A stretch of 64,000 nucleotides of DNA from Atopsyche davidsoni (taxonomy: Eukaryota; Arthropoda; Insecta; Trichoptera; Hydrobiosidae), in assembly GCA_022113835.1 (NCBI GenBank), contig JAILWY010000016.1:3820501-3884500 (forward strand), written 5' to 3'. Position 1 is the stretch's first letter, and the number at the start of each line of letters is the position of its first letter. The notes under the pieces were generated by a model that saw only the letters and a program-made list of their open reading frames with translations, was not told where the DNA came from and ran no database searches. The translations under genes were made by a program, and so were the position numbers. This document shows positions 49,430 to 60,651 of the stretch, in pieces.

Positions 49430-49550
49430 CTTCTTCGCGTGCTTCTTCTCAGAGAAGGTCGGAGACCATCTCACTGAGTATATTATATGTACGTGCATAG
49501 TTTTGTTAAGGAAAATAGCATAGTGGTCTCCGGGTTTTTTTACATCGCAG
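49430..49550 (-). mobile_element. LINE 3'-end fragment, copy 5
   Basis: TCTCAGAGAAGGTCGGAGAC, CATCTCACTGAGTATAT and GAAAATAGCATAGTGGTC repeat the 17035 copy in the same orientation. About 300 bp upstream of the PAL start. Confidence 0.6.
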
Positions 49551-49845
49551 TTAAATCTAAGTATTACTAATAAACATAAAAATAAATATTTTGAAAAATC
49601 AAAGCATATATTGCATTTGATTAAAATTTTGTTGAACAAAACAATATTGCTATCATAAATCATTTCAAAACACCAGGAATGCCAACCGAGCACGCAGAAA
49701 ACCGTCAGTAGAGCCGCGCAGACGCCAAAAGGGAAAACATCAAAATCGATAATATGAAAAGCGTGACGTCACCCAAGGACGTTGACAGCCACGGATAAAA
49801 AAAAACACACACGGCTCGCTCACTCGCGTGAAGGAGCACGGAGCA

Positions 49846-52695
49846 ATGGCGATAAAGTATCTGCTGCTCTTTGCAGGGGTGCTGGTGGCCACGACCTGGG
49901 CGTACGGAAGACCGCAGCAGCACATCGATGAGTTCCTCAAGGAACTTGTTGCGGCAGAAATGTCCCAAAATAAGGTAAACTCATCTGTGTTTACAGATTT
50001 GTTGCTCGATTATTTTTTTCGGCGATTTTTAGACGGGTGTTTTTTTTGTTGCAGGAGAGCGAGGTCTACCCCAACTTTAGGGAGATCGAGAATCAGGCTC
50101 AGTCCACGAGCCCTCCCAGGCCCAAGGAGATAGACGGCTGGCCTTCGGTGCCGCTGAGCGTCGGCCAGATAACAGCTGTTTCGATCAATTCTAAGGGAGA
50201 GCCAGTCATCTTTCACAGGGCAGAGAGAGTGTGGGATGAGAGGTAATATCAATAATCTACTCAGCAGTTTTGTACTTATATTTTTAAATAGAAATACAAA
50301 AAAAAATACGTACACGTGTGATTCAGTTTGGTTTAAAATCACAACCGCGATATTTCAATTTATATTTGGCTATGTATTAATGGTACAAAAAACACTACGG
50401 TTGAGCCATACGCTTGCTAACTATAAAAAAAATATTTGATATGTCAAGTAGGTACAACTTTGTTTGTCGATTTTTTAACTTTGCATTTTTGCTTAAGAAC
50501 AATATTAAAAAATATATTTTTCATAAAATAGAAAAATTATATAAAAATGAATTTCCACTCGTGTCTCGTCAGTATAAATGCCGTCATTTGTCCATAACGC
50601 AAAAAATGTATTTTCGCCATAACCATGTTTGCTTATAACCTCATAAACCTAAAACGCGAATACATACACACGAGTATATTGAAAAAAATATCTCACAAGA
50701 GGATGTATTAAATTGAGATAAAAAAACGAGACTTTTTTTAAATATCAAAATAAGTTAAATCTATAAATACACGGTGAGAATATTATTCCAGTTCCTTCAA
50801 CGAGTCGCACATCTACCAACACTACCATGAGGGCCCCATCGCCAGCGACACGGTGCTGGTGCTGGACCCTCACTCGGGGGCTGTGCGCTCCTCGTGGGGT
50901 GGAGGACTGTTTTTCATGCCGCATGGCCTCACTGTGGACCGACATGACAACGTGTGGGTCACCGACGTGGCCATGCACCAGGTGTTCAAGGTAACTGGAC
51001 CAGTAACATGCTTAGCTATACGAAACTATCGAAAAAGTAATTTCTATTTTTGTTCAATGTTCAAATTATCACGTCAATTCTGCACGTTGATTTCTTGTGT
51101 TAACACATTAAAGGCGGGGTGGGTACTAGTACCCGTTTCGCGGACTGCTTTGTCAATTCAATTTGGTTACCAGCTGTGTGTTTTAACTTCGATAAAAATA
51201 ATTTCAGTACTCACCGAGCCACAAGTACCCGAAGCTGACGCTCGGCATGGCCTTCCGCGGTGGTAGCGCGCGGCGCGGGCGCGTGCTGCTGTGCATGCCC
51301 ACGGCCGTGGCGGTGGCCAGCACGGGGGAGGTGTTCGTGGCCGACGGCTACTGCAACAGCCAGGTGCTCAAGTTCAACGCGGCCGGCGGGCTCCTGCGCG
51401 TCATGCCCAGGCCTCCAGAGTTCCTCTCCCTGCAGGTACCAAACACTCTATTTACATCAAAACCGCCACGTGGTCCAATGGTTATCATTTTTGGTTATCA
51501 CTTTTGTACATTTTCTCAACGCAAAACTCTTCAAGACAAAAATACACCTCTGAAGGCTTTTATAATTTCCATGTTTTGACATACTTCCAACTTCTCATCT
51601 CCCTTGTGAACTTCCATTCTTACTAATTATCTAATTTGAATCTCTTCTGCTTGTGGAAGAAACGTAAAGTATGTTAAATTATTCGCTCGCATGCGGATAA
51701 ATTCATGCTTCTAAGTGCTGCCTGGATGATAGTTTACTCCGTAGTGTGAGGATAACGGAAATAAGTGGCTTATATTGTGGTTTTGGGCCAGGGGTGGTAA
51801 TACAAGCAAAATCTTCGGCACACGACTGCTGTTGTTGGGTACATTTTTTTAAAACTTGTTTGGCATAGCTACTTGAAAATATCTTCACGAGAAAAAAGTT
51901 TACTAGTAATATGCTATAGTGGAATTTGAGTTAGAATTCAACTAAAAGGATTTTTTTAGTTGGCATTGAATCTAAAGAAGGTACAGGTACAAGCAATATG
52001 TTATAAATAAGTGTGAATAATTTTATTATGATCTGTTTCTCTGCAGGTTCCTCACAGTTTAGCTCTGCTTGAGCAGCTAGACCTGGTGTGCGTGGCAGAT
52101 CGGGAGAATATGCGTGTGGTGTGTCCCCGAGCCCGTTTGCATGGCCCCCCTGACGCGTTGCCTGCCGGTCCCCCTGCTACCGCCCATGCCCCCGACCTGG
52201 GCCGAGTGTTCGCAGTAGCCGCCCTGGGTGACCTGGTGTACGCTGTGAATGGACCGACGTCACCCATGATTCCCATCCGAGGATTTACTATTGATCCCCG
52301 CACCGAGATGATCATCGATCATTGGGAGCCAGTTAAGGTTGGTATATTCTATTGGTTTTCTAAATATATACATATAACACTGTGACCAGCTTCATCTAGA
52401 TATCAAATTTCAAAAACACCAATTGATAGTAAATTAAAATCGGCAATCGATTTCAGGTAGACAGGCAAATCGATACATGACTTTGATGATTGCTTTTAAA
52501 TTGAATTTATGAATACATCAATATTGTTACAAAATATTGTAAAATTTTACAATTAAATATAAACATGGCACTTATTTATTTCAGGGTTTCAGCAATCCAC
52601 ACTCTATTGCCATTTCTCACAACGGGTCATTTATGTACGTCACTGAGATAGGACCTAACAAGTTATGGAAATTCGAGATGGTTATCGACAACTGA
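49846..52695 (+). CDS. Pal: Peptidyl-alpha-hydroxyglycine alpha-amidating lyase (PAL)
   Basis: Six exons: 49846-49974, 50055-50242, 50792-50990, 51208-51435, 52047-52337 and 52585-52695. They join exactly to 381 codons plus stop. PAL performs the second step of peptide C-terminal amidation, splitting a peptidyl-hydroxyglycine into the amide and glyoxylate inside secretory granules. The signal peptide is MAIKYLLLFAGVLVATTWA. The three zinc-ligand histidine sites are present: MPHGLTVD (His150), VPHSLALL (His251) and NPHSIAIS (His351). Also present are the catalytic-tyrosine loop DGYCNSQVLKF and the arginine-bearing FHRAERVW. The fold is an NHL-like propeller. There is no membrane tail, so it is soluble. 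Flies have paralogues Pal1 and Pal2; I cannot say which this is. The ATG at 49846 is preceded by an in-frame GTG that is not a start. Confidence 0.95.
51100..51186. mobile_element. piggyBac family A micro-MITE (87 bp)
   Basis: TTAA at both ends (51100-51103, 51183-51186). It holds the family A left terminus (CACATTAAAGGCGGGG, then GGGTACTAGTACCCGTTTCG and CGGACTGC) joined directly to a right terminus (GTCAATTCAATTTGGTTACC). All of the interior is gone. It lies in PAL intron 3 and ends 21 bp before the acceptor of exon 4. Confidence 0.8.
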
Positions 52696-54063
52696 TAGTA
52701 AACAAATCTCTGTACTAATAATACTTTTATTAGTGGAGATTCAAAATGGTTCAAAATCCAATTTTAATTTGAATGGTAGCTGGTTATCGATGTTATAGAA
52801 ATTGCATATCAAATTTATATTCAGTTTCTATTGCAAAACAAGGCATTTTGAAGAAGTGAGTTATAATAATATTGAAATATTTAAAAAAAATTGAAGATTG
52901 GGTATGATTTGTTTAAACTGTTTTACTGTGTGATGAGTACAAAATAGATATTTTATAGTGAGTTGTATCTAGAAATTGATTTTCAACGGAGATGTATAAC
53001 TATCAGAATATGGACCACAATAATTATCAATTTTAGGGAATTTTATTATCCAAAAATAAAATAATCAGCAATTTAGTATCTTATAATAAAATATCTGTTT
53101 TTCACAAGTAACGAGTATACAAAAGTAACAAATTTTAACAATAAACCATTATAATGGTGCATTAGTGTGATAAAATATCAATCTATATACCTACTATATT
53201 CTTACAATGTAAATAAAAATAAAATATGTTAGAAATGAGACCTTTAGGTATTTTTCAAGTATTCTTGAAGCTTTTTACTAGAAAGAAAATATAAGTAATG
53301 TACACATTTCATATTTAATAATAATTTATTGCAAATTATATGTTTTATGTTGAATAAATAATTATCCCATATAAAAACCTTTTACTTTGTCTTCTTACGA
53401 GATCCGTGTTTGAAATAATTGTAAAAGTTGTATTAATGTGAAAGCTCTCAAAATTTACTGATCCAAAATCATTTTATCTCAAGCAACAAACAAGAACAGG
53501 CCATGAAAGAACTGAAGATTCTAGCTTATATTTTTTCCAACTTATGAATACACATGCAAAAGAGATTTAGATCATGAAAATCGAAGAAAAATTAATGGGG
53601 GTTCAGAGTTTATAAAATCCTTGAGGCATGGATCCTTTTATACACCTATATAGGCAAATCTAATAGGTAGCTTCATTCATTAGCACAGCTTCCTCAATCA
53701 TATTTGTAAGAAGGTACACCATAGATTGATAGGGAGTCAATGAGTGTCGACTTTAAACTGCAAATCCATATAGGTCAACATATTTATTTTTATATTATCT
53801 AGTTGTAAGTTGGTAGTATTTAATAAGAGCTTATGCATAAAATAGCTTTGCAATATAAAAGTGTATCCCATTATAATTTACATTCATTCCGCCATATAAG
53901 ATTATAATTCTAAATTTGGTAAATATTAAAAAAATATATATATAACAAAACAATTATATACCTTTTAAAAAGCAAATGAAGACACAACCAATTGTGGAAT
54001 TATAAATTTGTCTTAAATGTATTTATTTGTTTCTAACAGCAAAAGTAGAACAATGTAGTGAAT
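52696..54063. other. Intergenic between convergent PAL and USE1
   Basis: AT-rich. It should contain both 3' UTRs; several AATAAA hexamers occur on each strand (for example near 53214 plus and 54022-54027 minus). No other gene seen. Confidence 0.45.
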
Positions 54064-56126
54064 TTAGTTTTTCTTGATGATCTTCATAAACAAAACCATG
54101 TCTGAAAATGAATATAAATAACAAATTAATAAGTTAAGGATTAAAGAAGGATATCAAAATAAGTTTTATATTAAAAATCTACTCACTTATAAAAATAACC
54201 ATAACAAGGCCTATCATTATCCAGAGCCAACATTTCCAAGCTTTACGACTTTGCTCCTGTAGTCTCTCATGCTCTGTACTTAGAGACGACAGATTTGTTT
54301 CAGTGAGGCTTGATGAAGATTTCAAAGTCTTTAATCAAAAAAATTAGGGTATTAATAAAAAAAATGCAAGGCACAAAAATTACAAATAATATTATGGAAT
54401 TATCAATTAAAACTACATCAAGGTCATTTCAAGAAACTGAATCAAAATTTCCAACTTTCGTGTATTATATCTATGTATTGAGTTCTGCTCTCCAAGCGGT
54501 TTCTGCGTTAACAAAATGGGGGATGTTCAAAAGAAGAAAATCATAAGTGATTTACTCAGTTTCTGAAGTAGAATCAAATTTTAAAGAGCATGCAGAGGAA
54601 AATAATGCATCATGATATTCCAAAAACCATAATATTCCATTTTACCCTTCTAGCAGAACAAAATACAATAGATTTAATGTTTGAACAAGGACAAAGAAAA
54701 AGGACAAATATTTAATTTATCAAGAACATTACTGCTTGTAAAAAAAAAAAAAATGCAAATAAAAGTCACCTCGGTATCCTTTTTAATTATGTTTTGAGCT
54801 AATTGGGTTTGTTCCTTGAGATTTCGAGTAAGTAACAACATATTCTCAGCAACTTTCTCCTGCATTGTATGGTGGTATCTCAATAAACTATCAAGGTCTT
54901 CATTGCTATTGATGGTGCTCTTGGACGCAGGAGGTTTTGAAATATTACGGTGCCTGAGACTGTCTTCATAATCTAAAACAATTGAGAAAATAAGATTGTG
55001 CTCTGGTTTGTAGTTCAATAAAAAAAAACTATTAACTAGAGATAATAAAAGTCAAACCTACCCTAGAGCTACCCATAAGTCAAGGGTTTATGACAAATAG
55101 ACTAATTTGAAAATTGCATATTTTTCAAGAATGCACCCGTCACAACTTGAGGGTTGATATTATTGTCTGTTCAAAAAATATTAATGCTGGACCCAAAAAA
55201 GAAAAATTGATGGCCCACAGACATGACCAGGGAGAAAAAGAAGTTAGTGAGAGTAGAATGTATATAAAAGAAAAATAATAAAGTTATAGATAAAAATTAC
55301 ATATTAGTGTCTGGTCTACAGTGTTTCTTAGGATATGATTAAATAGCAACAACAACTTAACTTAAATAACCTAAGAATCTTGAAAATAGCTCAAGTTCTT
55401 TTCTTAAACGAATTCTTGCTATATATAGTAATGAAAGTATATTCAACATACCATTGCCAAATAATTCAGATTTAAGTTCCTGGCCATATTTAGCTGTTGT
55501 TTTTTGGTGTATTTCTTTAGTTGCTGCATTATTTCCTGTAGTTGCTGCACCATGAGCCAAATGCTGAACAGCAACAACCTAAAATTAAATAGCCCATTTT
55601 TATATCTACATATTTATGAATGAACACATACATTTTAATTTGAAAAGTTAATTGAGAGAGAAAGTTTTGAATTGGATATGCGTGTATAATTGGACATTAA
55701 TTCTAATTTAAAAAATTATAATAACTGTAGTACCTTTTGTGTTGGGCTATTTAATTGCGTAGTTTGGAGTAGTCCTTTTAGAAAAATATATCTTCGGTTA
55801 TAATCTGCCAAGGTATCTTTGGGAACTTTACTGAAAAACAAAAACAAAAAAAATTTGAAAACAAAATCATTGATAATATTGCATGGATATTTTAGAGTAA
55901 TTTAAGTTCTGTAAAAACAATGAAAACCAAATCAAACTATATGTAAGACAAATATTTATGTATGTAATAGCATATTTTACATAGATTGTTTCTGAAGATC
56001 TATCAGCATTGTTTCTACAGACTCCAGATACTTCTTCAATCTCCAATCTTTATTGGGGTCCTCTTTAGCCATTACTTCACAACAGTTTAACAGTCTTTTA
56101 ACATCAATTTCGAGAGCGGACGTCAT
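54064..56126 (-). CDS. USE1: USE1 / p31 vesicle-transport SNARE
   Basis: Six exons on the minus strand: 55981-56126, 55734-55830, 55452-55578, 54770-54972, 54187-54328 and 54064-54101. They total 250 codons plus stop, all phases consistent (human USE1 is 259). It is an ER Q-SNARE that with syntaxin-18, Sec20 and the Dsl1/NRZ tether takes COPI vesicles back to the ER. The N-terminus ALEIDVKRLLNCCEVMAKED and the block DTLADYNRRYIFLKGLL are typical. The SNARE helix is at about 155-215 (EKVAENMLLLTRNLKEQTQL...), ending in a C-terminal membrane anchor (WLWIMIGLVMVIFINMVLFM). The last coding exon adds only 12 residues; reading through instead gives a premature stop. Divergent from GCP4. Confidence 0.95.
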
Positions 56127-56698
56127 GATTTTTTACAATTTTATTTCACCGTTGAAAAAGTCTACAATTGACAACAATCGTACACGTCAAACAAATTTCA
56201 TAATTTGTCTGTTTGTTTGTGCTTCGCTGGTTAGGAAACCAGGTTAACTGGTGTTTGCGTTTGACAGCTGTCAAAGATATATTTAATTAAAAAAAGTCAT
56301 GACCATCGCTATATCAACATTAAGGAAATAAAAATTAAACAAAAAATAATATTTTATGTCTTGTAATAATTACTAAAATTCAAGTGTGAGAAAATTAGGC
56401 CTAAAAATTCGGCTGGAGTGAAGTCCTTACACACGTCGCGACCGAATTGCAATACGCCAGTGGCATTTTATTTTGCGTTATTTACTTAGGCAAAACTATT
56501 AAAATTACCCAAATTCAAGTGACGCTTTTGGTTGATTGAAAATTGGCCGCAAGTTGTGTCGCTACGTGTGAAATGAGCTTTAAGTTGTCAATGGTTGGCT
56601 CTTTGTTCATTGTTTATGGCAGTTATTTTGACATTTCAATAACTTCAAAAGAAAAAACCAAAAAAATAAACCGTCGAAGGCAATTTTGTATATCAAAA
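56127..56698. promoter_or_regulatory. Shared bidirectional promoter region, USE1 / GCP4
   Basis: The start codons of USE1 (minus) and GCP4 (plus) are 572 bp apart with no other gene between, so both promoters must lie here. No clear TATA box. Contains the inverted-repeat element at 56430-56573, and CAGCTGTCAAAGAT near 56265. Confidence 0.55.
56430..56573. repeat. Inverted-repeat element, CGCAAGTTG family, copy 3
   Basis: Ends CACACGTCGCGACCGAATTG and, in reverse complement, CACACGTAGCGACACAACTT. Between them, GCGTTATTTACTTAGGCAAA matches the 15830 copy in reverse. It occupies the 572 bp interval between the divergent USE1 and GCP4 start codons. Confidence 0.7.
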
Positions 56699-59600
56699 AT
56701 GATTCACGATGCTATATTCATTTTATGGGATTACCATATTAATCCTGAATTAACAAATTCATATCAGGTTCGTATAATTATACTTAAACGCAGATTCTAT
56801 GCAATTACAATATAAAAATTATTAGATTATTTTTATTTATTTTTTAATTATATTATAATAAAAAAGCCATTATTTTCTCTTTTTAAGAATTACAAGGAAA
56901 GTATAGCAAATTTACCACCTATGGAAAGAGAGGTGTTTCAAAGAGTAATAAAAGTTGCAAAGAGTCATTCAACTATTAAACGATTCGTCAATAAGCACAC
57001 ATTCGCTTCAATAAAAACTAGACATCATAAGCATAGTATGTATGTTTATATTACGCTGTATTAAATATCAAAATATATGTATATTAACTATTAAAAAACA
57101 TTTTAGGTAATTATTTGTTTACTAACTCATCTGGTTTGTACATACAGTCTCTCAGTGAGGGTCTGGATGAAGTGCTTGAACCGTACAGATCAAGCCTTGT
57201 AGAATTAGAGCGAAGTGCTTTGGCAAATCCATATTTACCGGTATCGTATGTATTTGGAAGTATTGAGAAGTTTAAGCCCCTTTTTAATACTATCAATAGT
57301 ATTCTCACCAGTATTAAGGAAAAGAAACTATTTGGCTGTCAGATACTCGGTGTCTTAAATCAACATGCTCTAAGTGGGAACGAAGAAACAACTACTGCAA
57401 TTCGAAAGTAAGATCTCCAAATTAAAAAGAGTCTAGAATTTATGTATAAACATGGCTTAGTTTTCAATTACCCCGTAGCTGATTTTTATAACAAGTAATG
57501 GTATTATATTTCAGATTATTATTCACGGTTCATAAAGTCTTTTTTGAACAACTGTGCAGTTGGATGCTCTATGGAAAGTTAAATGACTATCAAAAAGAAT
57601 TTTTTATTCATTCACTTGACAAAACAACTTCTTCCTTACCTACTTCAGCTAGTATTTCTAGAATAAGTTCTACCCGATCCAGTGATCTCAACAAATCAAC
57701 ATTGTCTGTAAGACTTAGAAATTTTATTCCTGTTATTTTTTAAATATATAATTACTTTGTTGCCGCTATTTGCATTAGAAACAAATCACATCTCACCGGA
57801 ATGTTTGAAGTCATCTTGGATTTAAATACACATTGTTTTAAAACACTGGTACATCATAATTAAATCTTGATTGTAGGCTTAATTTGTAAATTAAATCGTA
57901 ATTTTAATTTTTAAAGAAAGATACTTCACAATCAAACAACACATGCTCACTTTCCTAATAACAACTGAAAAATTCTGTGTGCTTTTGTAACATTTTTTTT
58001 ACAAAAACCTGAGGTTGTGTAACAATATTTTTTTATTGATTTCACCATCAACTGCAATAAAATAAAACAAATTATAAATGAACCAATTCATGATAGTCAG
58101 CATTGTATACATGCTTACTTTATTTGATTACACAAATGACTGATTAGGCAGATAAATCAAGTGTTACACTTTAGTTATAATGGTATAGATTTCTTATTTC
58201 TTTTGTGTAGAGATTATGGAAAATGCAAGCAGTTCATTTTAACTCGATGTTGCAACATGTAATTACCCAATGTTATTGAGTGATATCACTGTCACAAATT
58301 CAATAGTATTAAACTACATGATTAGGCTACGTTGCTTGTTTTTAATTCCACTCTGAGAATGTATGTAAATGGTGACATTAAACTTATTTTTTCAGGACTT
58401 TGGTGGTAAATTGGCAGAGTATGAAATTGACCCGACAATGTTACCGTCTTATATACCACTATCATTGGCCCAAAAAATCTTATTTATTGGAAAATCTGTG
58501 GTATTATTCGATTCAAGTCCAATTGACATGAATACAACGGCAATAAGTCTGCTATCAATGGATAAAGATATTAATAAAAGGTAGTATAACACATATACTT
58601 TTATTGGTGTGTATATTTCAGAAAAAGAAAAGTTATTTAATCTAAATTAACTTAATAATTTTAGATTTACTGTTTGGGGCGATAAGGAGCCTCTTTTTCA
58701 TCAATCAATCCAAGAACTTAAAAATTCAGACATATTCAACCCAGTTAAACTTGATATACTTTTAGATGACGTAAAATTATGTGTTACAGAGGTTTGTTCT
58801 TCTATAATGTAGAAAAAATACATTTCTCAATATACAGTATGCTTAATTTAATAAAAAAAATATTTTAGCACCTTTGGGTAGTGGCTGTTGAAGAAGCCGG
58901 AGTACTCCATGAACTTCAGTTAATGAAAGATTATTTCTTGCTTGGGCGTGGTGAACTGTTTTTAGAACTTTTACGATTAGCAGAACCACTTTTGAACTCT
59001 AAACCGACACCTGTTGCTACGAGAGGTGAGACTTAATAGAAAAATGCATGCATGTGCCATCATATCAACCATTGATAAATAAATATCTTTTATTATTTTT
59101 CAGATATAAACCAGGCATTTCATATGGCTGCTCGTGCTGTTTTGCTTGGTAACAGCAAAGATATTGAAAAGTTCAGTTTTTCTATTCCTTACGTCAAACA
59201 GGATTCTTCTAATGATTGTGAATATGGAATCTTAGGTATGTTTATTGCTTTATTTATTTAATCATATCAGCTATTTTTTTTTTTCACGTGATAAATAAAT
59301 AACATGTCTTGTATATTCACAGATGGATGGTCTACAGTTGTTTTGATCTACAAAGTCAAATGGCCTTTGCATTTGCTTTTTACTCCAGAGATTTTGCATC
59401 GTTATAATGAAATGTTTCGCTTTTTATTAAGAGTAAAGAAAACACAACATGATTTACATTTATTATGGTGTACTTACAAAAAAGCACGACGAGACAGGTA
59501 AAGCTGACTCTATTTTTCTCTTATATGTGTATCCCATTTTATTTTATAATATTAATATCTCGTTTCAGAACCTCAGTATGGCAATTGCACAATAAACTAA

Positions 59601-60384
59601 TGTTTCTAGTGGATAACATGCAACATTATCTTCAAGCTGATGTCTTAGAGAGTAATTACCTGAAATTCAAACAGGAAGCTGAAAAAATTAACGACTTTGA
59701 GGTTCTGAAAAAAATGCAAAACACATTTTTGACAGATATTTTAAGTCAAGCTTTTCTCCTAATGAATCCAGTAATTAAATTATTTTACATTTGTAACAAA
59801 TATTGAGGTATTTTACAATTTTATCCAGAAGAATAAACTGACTATATTTATATTTTAGATCTCGGAGGATTCAATTGGTAAAGATGAGTATACTGATTAT
59901 CGAACAAACCCAGTAATGTCAAATCTGTTGGATGTTCTACATTTGTGCGATACTTTTTGTACCATGGCAAATGAAACTTCTGACCCAGATGAAGAAGATT
60001 ATCATGTTATTGGTTTCACCAGCAGGTATTGTTTTTATATTCATTAATTGTATAATATAATTTACAAAATTAAGATTGTTACTCATACAACATAGGTGTT
60101 TCATCTGTACTCAGTGATTCAACATTAGCTTGATTTTATTGAAGAATTGGTGATTTGTGAGAGAGTTGTCATATGTCATATTAGTAAGATATTGTATAAA
60201 TGTTGCTTTTATGTATTTTTATGTCAGATTCGAGATACTGGTTGGAAAGCTACTGCAGTTGTTGTCTGCGTTGCGGACGCAGCCTTGTGGAACTCACCTT
60301 GCTCGGCTTCTAATGAGATTAGATTTCAACCGATGGTTCAGCAGCACTGCACATCTCACACAATCTGTCACTTACATGCTGTGA
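56699..60384 (+). CDS. Grip75: Gamma-tubulin complex component 4 (GCP4 / Grip75)
   Basis: Twelve exons: 56699-56767, 56888-57035, 57107-57407, 57515-57707, 58396-58580, 58665-58791, 58869-59025, 59104-59235, 59323-59497, 59569-59770, 59859-60025 and 60228-60384. They total 670 codons plus stop (human GCP4 is 667), with every junction in phase. GCP4 is part of the gamma-tubulin ring complex that nucleates microtubules. The N-terminal GRIP1 region shows MIHDAIFILWDY, GCQILGVLNQHA and LPSYIPLSLAQKILFIGKS. Then come HLWVVAVEEAGVL, DYFLLGRGELF and the GRIP2 half with YKVKWPLHLLFTPE, FLVDNMQHYLQADVLESNY and LLMRLDFNRWFS. A splice-free reading of several introns would stop early. AATAAA at 60433-60438. 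Confidence 0.96.
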
Positions 60385-60432
60385 TTCTTTATTATTATTT
60401 ATTTTCTAATCAACATAAAAATGTCCTACTAA

Positions 60433-60438
60433 AATAAA
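60433..60438 (+). terminator. Poly(A) signal of GCP4
   Basis: AATAAA hexamer 49 bp after the stop. The convergent Art8 stop codon is only 268 bp from the GCP4 stop. Confidence 0.5.
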
Positions 60439-60651
60439 AATGAAGTATTTATTTATGAATTCAATTCAAGATGGATATGTATAATATAATAATTGCCACT
60501 ATGAAGTATGCTGCCAGTCTAATAAATTAATACTTTCTAACAATTTTACTGTTTTTATTTATTATATTGTAAACATTTACAAGCCAGATAGGTGTTATAT
60601 TAGTTGAGTTATCATTATTTCATTTTAAAAAAACTATAGAATAAAGTTTAT

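Noticed and set aside
49828..49845. Longer N-terminus for PAL
   Set aside because: It would start at GTG; the ATG at 49846 directly begins a good signal peptide.
51247..51626. Overlapping plus frames within PAL exon 4
   Set aside because: Frame shadows of a GC-rich exon; only the PAL frame matches its neighbours and keeps phase.
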